NCBI GenBank assembly: GCA_038380795.1
Contig: CM076260.1
Coordinates: 4,873,533 to 4,937,532 of the forward strand
From: Pyrocephalus nanus
Lineage: Eukaryota > Chordata > Aves > Passeriformes > Tyrannidae
DNA: 64,000 bases
Reading direction: 5' to 3'
Position 1 is the stretch's first letter; the number at the start of each line of letters is the position of its first letter. Positions 33,274 to 42,740 of this stretch are shown here, in pieces. A model generated the notes under the pieces. The model worked only from the letters and a program-made list of their open reading frames with translations. It was not told the DNA's origin and searched no databases. Position numbers and translations under genes: made by a program.

Positions 33274-36200
33274 CCTAAGACAGCAAAACTTAAAGAAACC
33301 TGTGGTTGCAGTTTAAAATTATCATGTAAAAAGCAGCTGCATAGGTTTCTCATGATCTTCAGCAGCATAGACACAGCTCCAGGGAACGTGGGAGAGGAGT
33401 GGAATAGGGAAGGCTTCTGTGTTTTCATGACCAGTATGTGATGTGATGTGATGTAGGAATGCATGTGGTGCTGGACAGGGATGATGGGAGGAGCAGTTAA
33501 AAGCTCTTTTCCCCCTGCTAATTCTGCATTTTGCTTTTTTAGGATGCAAAGGATCTTTTTTACTCCAACCTGCAGGTTAGCCAGTCTGTGTGTAATAATT
33601 TTTTTTTGGTCCATACTTTAAATATCCCTGATACTGGCACATTCCAGAGAGCACCCACACACACCTCAAGTGATGTTCCTTGTGGAAGGATCCTTCCCCA
33701 TTTCACACTATTCTGTGGTCTCTGAATGGGATATTTTAAGGCCATCCTTCTTTTTATTTTCCAATATTTCCCTTGATTTTGATCCCCCTAAAGATTGTGT
33801 GCTTCCTGGAGAAATACTTTCAAGAGAGCACTTTGAAACTTCTAATATTTGTACTCCCAGACAGGACAGATTAAGTCCAATCTCTCTCTAAAGCCATCAC
33901 ATTTTTGTCTTATATCTGCATTTTCTCCATGCATCAATTATGAACTACTGACAAATCAACATTCACTTTCCCTGTCAGCACAGTTTAGGCTTTCAAAGGC
34001 ATAAGAAATCAGATTGTTCTATATCAGAACTTGCACATGTTTCACTACAATGAGAAAGCAGAAGGAGAAAGGAAAGAAAGGATTGCTAAGGCAAAGATCC
34101 CAAGAATGGAGCTACCCCAGAATAAGGATTAATTTGTTTTATTTAAGTAGACAATAAAATTGTGCAGATGAAGTCAGCAAGAACTGATGATCTTCATGTT
34201 TTGCTCTGATTTTGCTGCCTTTCTAATCCCCCTGTGCCAGGTTCACCTTTGGTTTGTAAAGCTACAGACATATGTGTTGTCATACCAGTACTAATAAAAA
34301 CAAAAACTTGGATTCAGGAAAAAATTCAAGCAAAATCTAAAATCTGTGTATGCTTCTAAGCAAATGTACACCTTTCCAATTAAGCATGTGCTTAACTGCT
34401 CTCTCCTTCTAGCAGCTTCAAGATAAACACAGATTCAGAACAGGTTGTTTTCCTGCATAACATGTTTGTTTCTTGTACCTACCCCTGAATTATGTTAGCA
34501 GGTTTGGGATCAGGGGCACTGCTCTGCTGTACAACTGAAAACAGTTCAACCTGGACATATCCAACCTTTCCCAGATGAAAAGCCAGAAAAATATGTTTTA
34601 TCAGGAACATTACTGACCTTACTGATTCCAGAATGCCCCTCTACTCCTGCCACCGAAATGCTTTCTTGTGTCTCTTACCTTCCTCCTCCCTCACCAGTCC
34701 ATCCTTGTGCCTTCAAACTCCTTTTATTCCCTGGCTCAGGCTGAGTCTGTAACTCAGCAGAAGGCAGGAGCTGCTGCTTCACACACATGTCACCACAGTT
34801 CACACTTCCAGCTGGTCTTAGAGACCACGATCATTAATTATTGGTACTCATGTTGTTGTTTATGCTCCAAGACCTGCTTTTTCACCCCAAAAAGAGTTAC
34901 AGGAAACTTAAGAGATGCCATTTGGCTGAGTTTATTTCACCAAAGAGTGTGTATGTGTCAGTACATTAGAAGGATACCTGTTTTTTCTTGATTTTTTGGA
35001 TTGTTGCTTAGATTTAGCTGGCCAAAAGCCTCATCCACCTATCAGGTAGGGAGTAGTACAGAGAAAAAATGGAAGATTTTTCTCTAGGCTAGGGCAAATA
35101 CAACCTTTCAGAAATATAAAACAAATCATTATTTAATTATCTCAATCTTTAAAGTGTTATCTATGTGCTGTTGTAATTATATAACAGTCATATGGACAGA
35201 AATGCTTTTTAAAATATTTTTAGATTTAAGACAAGTCTATATAACTCTTTTGTATTAACAAGGTGAGCAAGATATATTTCTCCAGCATTTTATACCAAAA
35301 ATAAGGACTGTTTGTGTCCTTAACATATGTCATTTATCACATTTATTCATTATCATAAATTTCTCCATGAGGGTACTGACCTACCACCAAGGCAGCCAAG
35401 AGGCAAGAATCAAACTTCATGGATTGTCAGGCCTGAGGGGCATCACTACCCTTTTAGTAGTAGTTGGATTTGGATTACAGAAAAGAAGCAGCTTTCCCAG
35501 CAGAAGTTTCCTGAACCAGTGATTCCCACGGGATTTTGACATCTGTTGCTGAAGAAATGAAGCCCAAGCCATTGAAATGAGGCTGAGTCCAAAGTGCTCT
35601 GTGTTATCAAGTGAAGAATCTGCTGGAGCTTCTACTGAGACCGAAAATGACTGGGACAAAACTGGAATTACCCCGCTGCCAATGCTTTTGTTAAAAGAAG
35701 GACTTCACAACTACTCTCAGCGTTCCAGCATTCCAGCTTTCCAGCAATCCTTTTGTGCTTCTCCTATACAATATACAACACATGAAGATGCATCAGAGAA
35801 CAGGGGGTGCAACTTCTGACACCTCAAAAATTTATTAATGATCCCAACTGTAAGTTTGTTAATGATCTCAACATCTGAAGCTGACCCTTGATATTTCAAA
35901 TCAGCAGGAAGGAAGGCAGGTGATGAAAGGTGACAAAGACAATGCATGGTACAATACATAAGGAAGTGGATAAAGGCAGGGAGGCAGATCAGTTATGTGG
36001 ATAGAGAGGTCTGTCTGGTGTGAAAGAGAAATTTTAATGCACATGCCTTTAATTATGACAAAGCAGTGGGCATAAACTCAGGTGTTGAAGGCCTTGTCTC
36101 TGGTTCCTGCTCTTCTTCTCCACCATTAGTTTACTACCCAGATATTTAGTTCCCACATGACCCACCCATCCTTCCAGTATTAATCTCTAAGTGCTTTTGG

Positions 36201-36289
36201 TCTGCACCATCTTAGATGCAGGGATGGGATGGGAAATCCTACACAGCAGAACAGTGGGACATCTTGACAAGACAGATATAGTGATATAG
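33274..36289. other. Unique AT-rich DNA, no gene seen
   Basis: Contains a short (GTGAT)n run at ~33434-33454. A 107-codon + ORF (34668-34991) and an 80-codon + ORF (35577-35819) lack recognisable domains. No CR1 recognised over ~3 kb. Confidence 0.5.
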
Positions 36290-36566
36290 CAAAGGAAAAA
36301 TGTAAAGGAAAATGGCTTTAAGCTGAAGGAGGATAGATTTAAATTACACATTAGGAAGAAATTCTTTACTATGAGGGTGGTGAGGCCCTGGCACAGGTTT
36401 CCCAGAGAAGCTGTGGCTGCTCCATCCCTGGAAGTGTTCAAAGCCAGGATGGAAGGGGCTTGGAACAATCTGGTTTAGTGGAAGGTGTCCCTGCCCAAGG
36501 CAGTGGCTTGCAATGAGATGAGCAACTTTATTTAAGGTCCCTTCCAACCCAAACTGTTCTATAGGT
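36290..36566 (+). mobile_element. CR1 3' fragment, group A
   Basis: AAAATGGCTTTAAGCTGAAG, ACACATTAGGAAGAAATTC, GGTGGTGAGGCCCTGGCAC, CAGAGAAGCTGTGGCTGC, TCCCTGGAAGTGTTCAAAGC and CTTCCAACCCAAACTGTTC, then ATAGGTATTC. + orientation. A short insertion of ~12 bp interrupts the family sequence between GAGATGA and AAGGTCCC. Confidence 0.93.
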
Positions 36567-36745
36567 ATTCCTAGAAAGTGAGTCTCCAGTAAGACAGGTG
36601 AGTCCATAGGTAAGTTGGGGTACAAGTGAAAGGGTTTGGTCATTCAGGCTGCCAGCTGGGCTAAGGTGCAGGCTAAAGCTGAGTGCTGTTCCCAAAGACA
36701 TGTCTTGCCACCGATGATAATATATCCTGTTCTAAAGCCAAATGC

Positions 36746-36808
36746 GAAGGTTGGACTTGATGATCTTGGAGGCCTTTTTCAACCTGAATGTTTCTATGGA
36801 TCTATGAC
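36746..36808 (+). mobile_element. Short CR1 3' tail, group B-like
   Basis: GAAGGTTGGACTTGATGATC, TTGGAGGCCTTTTTCAACC and TGAATGTTTCTATGGATC. The last ~60 bp of a CR1 on the + strand. Confidence 0.85.
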
Positions 36809-37170
36809 TGATTGCCTTGAGGGACAGGGGGGATGTGGGCTGCGTAGGTGGTGAGAGGGCAGAAAGAAGCAGAACACTTCCTTTGGCTTGAAACCACCCC
36901 TCTCTGCCGTATCTGTCCTGTTCTGAAGGATTTGTTGGCAGTTTCTGGGAGAACAGGATGAAATTGTCCCTGTCTTTTCTGTGAGTAGGCAAAAGAGTAG
37001 CGTGAGGGGCAGCAAGATGTGGAACATGCAGTGAAGAAGGGTTTACTCTTCCATGAATCCTGCAAACTTGTCTTTCATGAAGCATCTTTCACCAGCTGTC
37101 ATGGAGCGAAACACCAGAGGGAGATGCTGACACCTCTGCTGCCTGCGACTTCAATTTATCGACTGCAAAT
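36809..37170. other. Unique, GC-moderate spacer
   Basis: Short ORFs of 72-117 codons occur on both strands without recognisable domains. No repeat recognised, though the flanks are CR1. Confidence 0.45.
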
Positions 37171-37955
37171 TGCATGAGGTTCAGCAAGCACAAGTGCCAC
37201 GTCCTGCACTTGGGTCACAACAACCCAGGAGCACTACAGGTTGGGGACAGAGTAGCTGGAAAGCTTCCTAGTGGTGCTGGGGTGACCTGGGGAATGCTGG
37301 TGACAGCTGCTGATCATGAGCCAGTGTGAGTCCAGGTGGCCAAGAAGGCCACTGGCACCTGGCCTGTGTCAGCAATAGTGTGGCAGCAGGACCAGGGCAG
37401 TGCCTGACCCTGTGCTGGGCACTGGTGAGGCCTCACCTCAAACCCTGGGTTCAATTTTGGGCCCCTCAGTTCAAGAAAGGCAGTGAGGTGCTGGAGTGAG
37501 TCTGGGGAAGGTCAACAGAGCTGAGGAAGGATCTGGAGCCCCAGCCATATGAGGAGCAGCTGAGGGAGCTGGGGGGGGCTCAGCCTGGAGAAAAGGAGGC
37601 TCAAGGGGGGACCTTGTCACTCTTTACAACCACCTGAAGGAGGTTGTAGCCAGGAGGGAGGGCTCTCTCTTCTCCCAAGTAACACACGATAGGACAAGAG
37701 AAAAAGGCTTCAAGTTGTGCCACTGGAGGTTTAAATTGGATATTGGGAACAACTTCACTGAAAGAGTGGTAAAGCACTTTAAGAGGCTGCCCAGGGAAGT
37801 GGTGGAGTCAACATCCCTGGAAGAGTTTAAAATACTTGTAGGTGTGGTGCTTAGGGACACACTTAGGTTTAGTAGTGGACCTGGCAGTGCTATGTTAGTG
37901 GGTGACTCTATGATCTTAGAGGTCTTTTCCAACTTTAAGGATTCTGCGATTCTGA
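37171..37955 (+). mobile_element. CR1 retrotransposon, 5'-truncated, group B, with end of ORF2
   Basis: Begins near GCATGAGGTTCAGCAAGCAC and CCTGCACTTGGGTC, the family's last coding part of ORF2 (protein words like MRF-K-KCHVLHLG). It continues through GTGGCAGCAGGACCAGGGC, GGCACTGGTGAGGCCTCACC, TTTTGGGCCCCTCAGTTC, GAGGAGCAGCTGAGGGAGC, GTCACTCTTTACAACC, GGCTGCCCAGGGAAGTGG and GGTGCTTAGGGACAC. It ends in CTTTTCCAACTTTAAGGATT with octamers. The longest CR1 in the window (~785 bp). The coding part is broken by several stops. Confidence 0.95.
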
Positions 37956-37997
37956 AAGAGCCAGAATTTCTCCGTTCCCCGTAAGCTCTCCCCGAGG

Positions 37998-38011
37998 CCA
38001 CTAGATGGTGC
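37998..38011 (+). promoter_or_regulatory. CTCF-like motif, forward orientation
   Basis: CCACTAGATGGTGC matches the CTCF core CCASYAGRKGGCRS at 13 of 14 positions, with T in place of C at position 12. It lies ~40 bp beyond the 3' end of the + strand CR1, in CpG-rich DNA. Motif evidence only. Confidence 0.5.
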
Positions 38012-38427
38012 TTTTAACCGCTGCTAAAATCCGCAGCACTCAGAGGCACGAGGTTCTTCTGTCCTGGTAACGCCAGAGTTTTGGGGAACAGGGAATTTTA
38101 CAGGAGACAAAACTTATCCCGCATAAGAAGAAACAGCCAGAAACGGAAACTCTGCACTGCCTTCTTTCAGCGGTGTGGGTACACCTGTGATCCCGAAGCA
38201 AAACGCGCTCCCTGGGTACCCCGACAGCTGCTGACAGCGAGGGACAATCTGGTCTGTCACAGCAGTGCCTTTGAACGTGGCACTGGCCGGGCTCCATCGG
38301 GGCTGCTCAGGCTGGAAGGCTCGCAGCTCCGATTCGGCCCTGGAAAGGCTGCACGTATGCAGATTGCCCTGGAAGCGTCGATCCTCGTGTTTTTCCAGAC
38401 TCCCAGACCATCTGGCTCCTGGCTCGG

Positions 38428-38441
38428 ACACCAGGGGGTGG
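38428..38441 (+). promoter_or_regulatory. Second CTCF-like motif, forward orientation
   Basis: ACACCAGGGGGTGG matches the CTCF core at 12 of 14 positions (A for C at 1, T for C at 12), with the central CCAGGGGG intact. Same orientation as the motif 430 bp upstream. Motif evidence only. Confidence 0.45.
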
Positions 38442-38560
38442 GATGCAGGTGCCTGGGCAGCCTTGTGGTAGGGCTGGATCCCCGAGTCAGGCAGCTCTGG
38501 GGATCCAGCACATCACTGAGCCACCCACCCTACACGTCCCCAGCAGCACAGCCATCCCTT

Positions 38561-39161
38561 GGGCTGCACAGGCTTTAGGCAAAGTCTCCCAGCCATTTAT
38601 TTGCTACGAGGCAAGGAATGCATAAAAACATCACTGATTTCTTCTCAACTCTCACTTTCTCTCTTCAGCTTTGTCCTGACTGACGGATGCTGCTTCTCTC
38701 CAGTCTCTCTGGGCTGATCAGAAGATGAAATTGCAAAGTTTGAATCAGGGGGCTGGTGTTTCTTACAGTGTGGGCCCTTCGCCCTTCAGTTTTTGCTTCC
38801 ATGAGCACTTCCACATTTGAAGAAAATATGGCACCTCTCTTGATAGCCATCACTCCTCAGAGCAGAAATCTGGCCTGGTCAAGCTCTGGGGAAAGTTTAA
38901 TAAATCTGATTATTTCACTTCTGTTTGTTGTAGAACAGCTGAAGGAGATACTGCAATTGGGGCAGTGGAACTGTTAATTTGTTTACTTTCTCCTTGGGAG
39001 AATAAGGAGTTTCTGGTGTAACAGGATGGGGCTGCATTGACTACAGTGATGTAAAACCAGCTGCTAAAGGCTTCACCATCTTCAGCTGACACTGTGTAGT
39101 TTCAGATGAGCTCTCTTAAATCCAGGTAGTTTCCATGAGAGAAATACACATCATTTTACTG
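38561..39161. other. Unique DNA, no gene seen
   Basis: GC falls back to background. No repeat or coding exon recognised. Confidence 0.5.
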
Positions 39162-39322
39162 GAAGCTGTGGCTGCACCATCCCTGGAAGTGTTCAAGGCC
39201 AGATGGGTGGGGCTTGGAGCAAGCTGGGATAGTGGAAGGTGTCCCTGCCCATGGCAGGGGGTTTGGAATGAGATGATCTTTAAAGTCACTTCCAACCCAA
39301 ACCATTCTAAGATTCTATGATA
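39162..39322 (+). mobile_element. CR1 3' fragment, group A
   Basis: GAAGCTGTGGCTGCACCATC, CCTGGAAGTGTTCAAGG, GCCCATGGCAGGGGGTTTGG and CACTTCCAACCCAAACCATT, then octamers CTAAGATTCTATG. + orientation. Confidence 0.94.
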
Positions 39323-40881
39323 ATACACATTGGTTAATTTAGTTATTATCTTCTGAAGATAATTTTCATTTCCAGTCTTAGGAGTAAATGCCAGAAAACC
39401 TATTGATATTCAGAAGAGTACATCAGTGTCTGTTTTATTTCACAAATTTTATTGAAGTAGTTCAGTGTTGCAGTGATACTTTGCTCTCTATTTCACGTCA
39501 CTTCTCTCCTTTCATTAAATCTTCCCACACAAATTATGGAGAAAAATAGTATTTATACCCCCAAAAAAATCACAATCAACAAGAATGTACTGCTATTTTA
39601 AAGATGTCCTGAGCACAAGCCCAACAAATTAAGACCTTTACTGCAGACTTTGGAATTTCATAGATTTATGAAGGGATGGCTACAACTTCTAACATCTTTT
39701 GCGCAATACACCAATAATATCCTGTCCAGATATAACTGTATAATACTAAATCTCCCTGAAGCTGCTTGAGAATAGGTATTCCATTAAGACATCCAGTCCT
39801 GATGTAAAGGCACCAAGATGAACTACCAGGGATGTTCAACCTCCTGTGTTAAATACACGTGCTACTCTGCTGTGATTTGTCTGGTTTCATCTTACACCCA
39901 TTATTCATTGTTATTCCTTCCTCAGCTGAAGAGGAAGTAAATTCTGTAGAGGAACATGGTGCATTCATTTATTATGTATTTATTATATAGCTGGCTTATA
40001 GACCTCCCAGCATATTAAAGCCAAACTGTTAGGACAGCAACAAAGGAAGCCTGAAAAAGATAGATATTTTCTTATGTTAGACTTTTCCATGACAAGAAGA
40101 AACATTTACATGGTAAAGACAAAGCCTCCATTTACATTCCAAATTCAAATAACAGTAATAATATTTTCTGGCTCCAGATTTATGTTTCCATCTGGCTGAA
40201 GTGACTTGGCAACCGAAAGCATAAGCTTTGTTTCAATTCTTGGTATCAACAAGTACCCTTAAGGCATATTAGGGAGGTATGACAAAAATCTAGTGGATGC
40301 CAAAAGCAGTGAAGCTTAGTTATTGGCTTGCCAGCATGAGAGAAATATAATCTGCATTTTGTAAGTATGAATATAGAACAAGCCCTGGCAGTGCAAGCCG
40401 CTGTCAGTCAGGAGGAACTTCCTACTTCTTTTCAGAATATATTTTATTTTATGCCAATTTATTTTTGCAGTGTGGTTTAGTGAACGGAGGATTAAGCACA
40501 ATGGTGTGGCATAAAACCACCTATGTGCAGTCTTTGAATACACATTTTCTTATTCCACACCATTGCACTTAGCCCAGCATGCCCTCAGTAATGGATAACT
40601 AAGAATCAGTTAATCTCAGAGCTTTCTTGGACATTATTTTTAGTGAGCTAAAACTCAAAAGAGTTTTGAAAACCTTGTGTTTACTTCAAGTCCTTCATCC
40701 AGAGTCTCTGTGTGTCAGAGGCCCTGGTCTCTGCACTTGTCATGGAGACAGAAATGAGTCTTCATGGACACCTTTGGCAGAATTTGAGTCAAAATGTGGT
40801 TCAGACAAGAAATGGAAACATTTAATGTGAAGTAGACAATAATGAATAGGGCACTGCGCTCCAGTGAGACACTGCCTGAGA
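39323..40881. other. Unique AT-rich DNA, no gene seen
   Basis: No repeat or exon recognised. Confidence 0.5.
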
Positions 40882-40946
40882 AGGGAGGTTGGACCGGATG
40901 ACCACACAGGTTGTCCTTTCCAACCTCACCCATTCTGTGATTCCAC
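40882..40946 (+). mobile_element. Short CR1 3' tail, group D
   Basis: AGGGAGGTTGGACCGGATGA, CCACACAGGTTGTCC and TTTCCAACCTCACCCATTCT, then GTGATTCC. + orientation, only ~65 bp. A GT-rich tract starts ~15 bp downstream. Confidence 0.88.
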
Positions 40947-40961
40947 AGTGGATCCTCTGCC

Positions 40962-41103
40962 TTTTTATTGTTGTCGTTTGGGGTGTTTTCTTTGTTTTGT
41001 TTTGGGTTTTTTTTTGTGATTTGTTTTTTGTTGTTGTTGTTTTGGTTTGGGGGTTTTTTTGTTTGGTTGGTTTTTTGGGTTTTTTTGTTTTTTTTTTTGG
41101 TTA
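40962..41103. repeat. GT-rich low-complexity tract
   Basis: ~140 bp made almost only of T and G on the + strand, in TTTG, TTG and TTTGG units with runs of T up to 11. The 108-codon ORF across it is an F/V/G-rich artefact. Strong strand asymmetry. Confidence 0.9.
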
Positions 41104-42309
41104 CTTAAGCTATTCCTTTAAACACTGCTTCCACAGCTTCAGCTTTCAGTGTCAGATTGCTGTGTCCTGCTTTCCAGTGGCCAAGGAAGCCTGGCCAGGC
41201 AAGAAGGTGGACTGAGGCTTGAAGATGCCAGTGGGTAGATGGAGTTTGCAACATGGCTGTTATAACAGATCTTTTGAGACCTTTTTAAGAAAAACCCATC
41301 AGCTTTCTGATCTGTCATGCTGTGGTTCCTGAGCAACACTGAATGACAAAGACATCCCGTGACCAGCCATGGATTTGTTCTGGGTGAGCAACTGCTGGGC
41401 AGTCTGGCTTTTGTAAAAGCAAATTAGTCTGTTGGACCTACTGAAAATGCCACTACCAAACTGTCCAGGTATCTGGACATATCCATATTCTGATCTCATC
41501 ATGTAAAGTTAGAACATGTGAATGTTTTGGTATGTGACTTACTGGGCCTTGGTGCTTGGCTTCCTCCATTTAAAAGAATCAGACATTAAATAGTTTCAGA
41601 TACTGATTTTTGGGGGTTTTTTGTTTATTTTTAACTTTGTGTGAGCTACAGAAATGAAATTCTGGCCTAACTTGTCTCCTGTTATTCAATGCTTTTAGTT
41701 TTCCATGTCTTTCACTTGGAGCACAAGGGGGAAAGTTTAGCACAACCATCTTTACCCTTTGCCCAGATTTTTATTGCTGGGAAAATTCACCTTAGAGGAC
41801 AGTTACAGGGCTGAGCTCACCTATTTCACCAGGTCAGACCAGGAGCCTGGAGCAATGTTTGCTGTCAGTTCTAGGCTGTGGCCCTGAATGCAATGAAACT
41901 TTATGGGGTAATTCTTTTCTTATTGTGCAAGTGATCAAATCCCAGGGATTAACAGCCAGACTGTAGTAGATTTTCAAGTTCATCAGGTCCAAGAAGGTTT
42001 TCAGCCTCCTGAATTGTTTTGAGCCAGAGATTATGGAGAAAAAAAATAGAAGTAGAACCCTTTCTGCTGCATCACAGTAGATCAAGTGACTGGAGACACA
42101 TTTCTGTGTCCCTCTCAGCACTGCCATTGTCTCTCCCATGCCTTCTCCTTCCCTGAGCCCAGTTTCCCAGGGCTTTTCAAGGCTTTGCCTACAACCCCTC
42201 TCCACCATTCCATTGTTCTAAGGCAGGACCAGACAGATCCTCTCCCAGTCTTCCCTGGAGTGGTGTACATCCAGGAGTCCCAAGGAATTGATCCTGGCCA
42301 GTTATCTCC
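41104..42309. other. Unique DNA, no gene seen
   Basis: Contains a 124-codon - strand ORF (41834-42208) without a recognisable domain. No repeat recognised. Confidence 0.5.
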
Positions 42310-42740
42310 CAGGCTACATCACAGGAAGGGTGTCCAGGTCTGTGTTCCCTGGTACAGCAAAGCCAGGGAACTCTTGGAGTGAGTCCAGAGGTCCTTTTAT
42401 GTGGGGCATTTTATAAGAAAGGCAGAGAGAGGCTTTTCACCAGGTCTAATCAGTGACAGAACAAGGAACAATGGACAGGGAGCAAAGGTTTTAAACTGAA
42501 AGAGGATAGTGTTGGATTAAACATGAAACAACCAATTTTAAAAATGAAGGTGGTGAGGCCCTGGCACAGGTTACACAGAGAAGCTGTGGATGCTCCATCC
42601 CTGAAAGTGTTCAAGGCTGGGCTAGATGGGACTTGGAGCGACCTGGGGTAGTGGAAGGTGTCCCTGCCCATGGCAGGGGGTTGGAATGAGATGACCTTTA
42701 ATGCCCCTTCCAGTCTAAATCATATTATGATACTACAATC
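42310..42740 (+). mobile_element. CR1 retrotransposon, 5'-truncated, group A, with internal deletion
   Basis: The left part resembles the CR1 region preceding the UTR (AGGCTACATCACAGGAAGG, GTGTCCAGGTCTGTG, GAACTCTTGGAGTGAGTCCA). Beyond GTCCAGAGG the ~100-bp block with GCTGAGGGAGCTGGGG and GAAGAGAAGG is missing. Homology resumes around GGCTTTTCACCAGG, GTGACAGAACAAGGAACAAT, TTTTAAACTGAAAGAGG, GAGGCCCTGGCACAGG, ATCCCTGAAAGTGTTC and GCCCATGGCAGGGGGTTGG. The tail octamers are degenerate (CATATTATGATACTAC). + orientation. Confidence 0.9.

Larger units (their letters stand above)
37956..38560. promoter_or_regulatory. CpG- and GC-rich island, candidate regulatory element
   Basis: The most CpG-dense non-CR1 DNA in the window, with well over twenty CpGs in ~600 bp, concentrated at 38120-38420. 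It starts right where the preceding CR1 ends. Long ORFs on both strands (up to 165 codons, 38081-38578 +) are expected from few stops at high GC and have no recognised domain. It carries two CTCF-like motifs. It could be an insulator, an orphan CpG island or the promoter of a non-coding RNA. No TATA box or coding first exon is apparent. Confidence 0.4.

Noticed and set aside
34668..34991. 107-codon + ORF
   Set aside because: No recognisable domain, low-complexity residue mix and no supporting signals.
38081..38578. 165-codon + ORF in the CpG-rich block as a possible gene
   Set aside because: High GC lowers stop frequency in all frames and overlapping ORFs occur on both strands. No domain or splice structure was recognised.
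40962..41103. G-quadruplex candidate
   Set aside because: G runs of three or more are too far apart for a canonical four-run motif with short loops.
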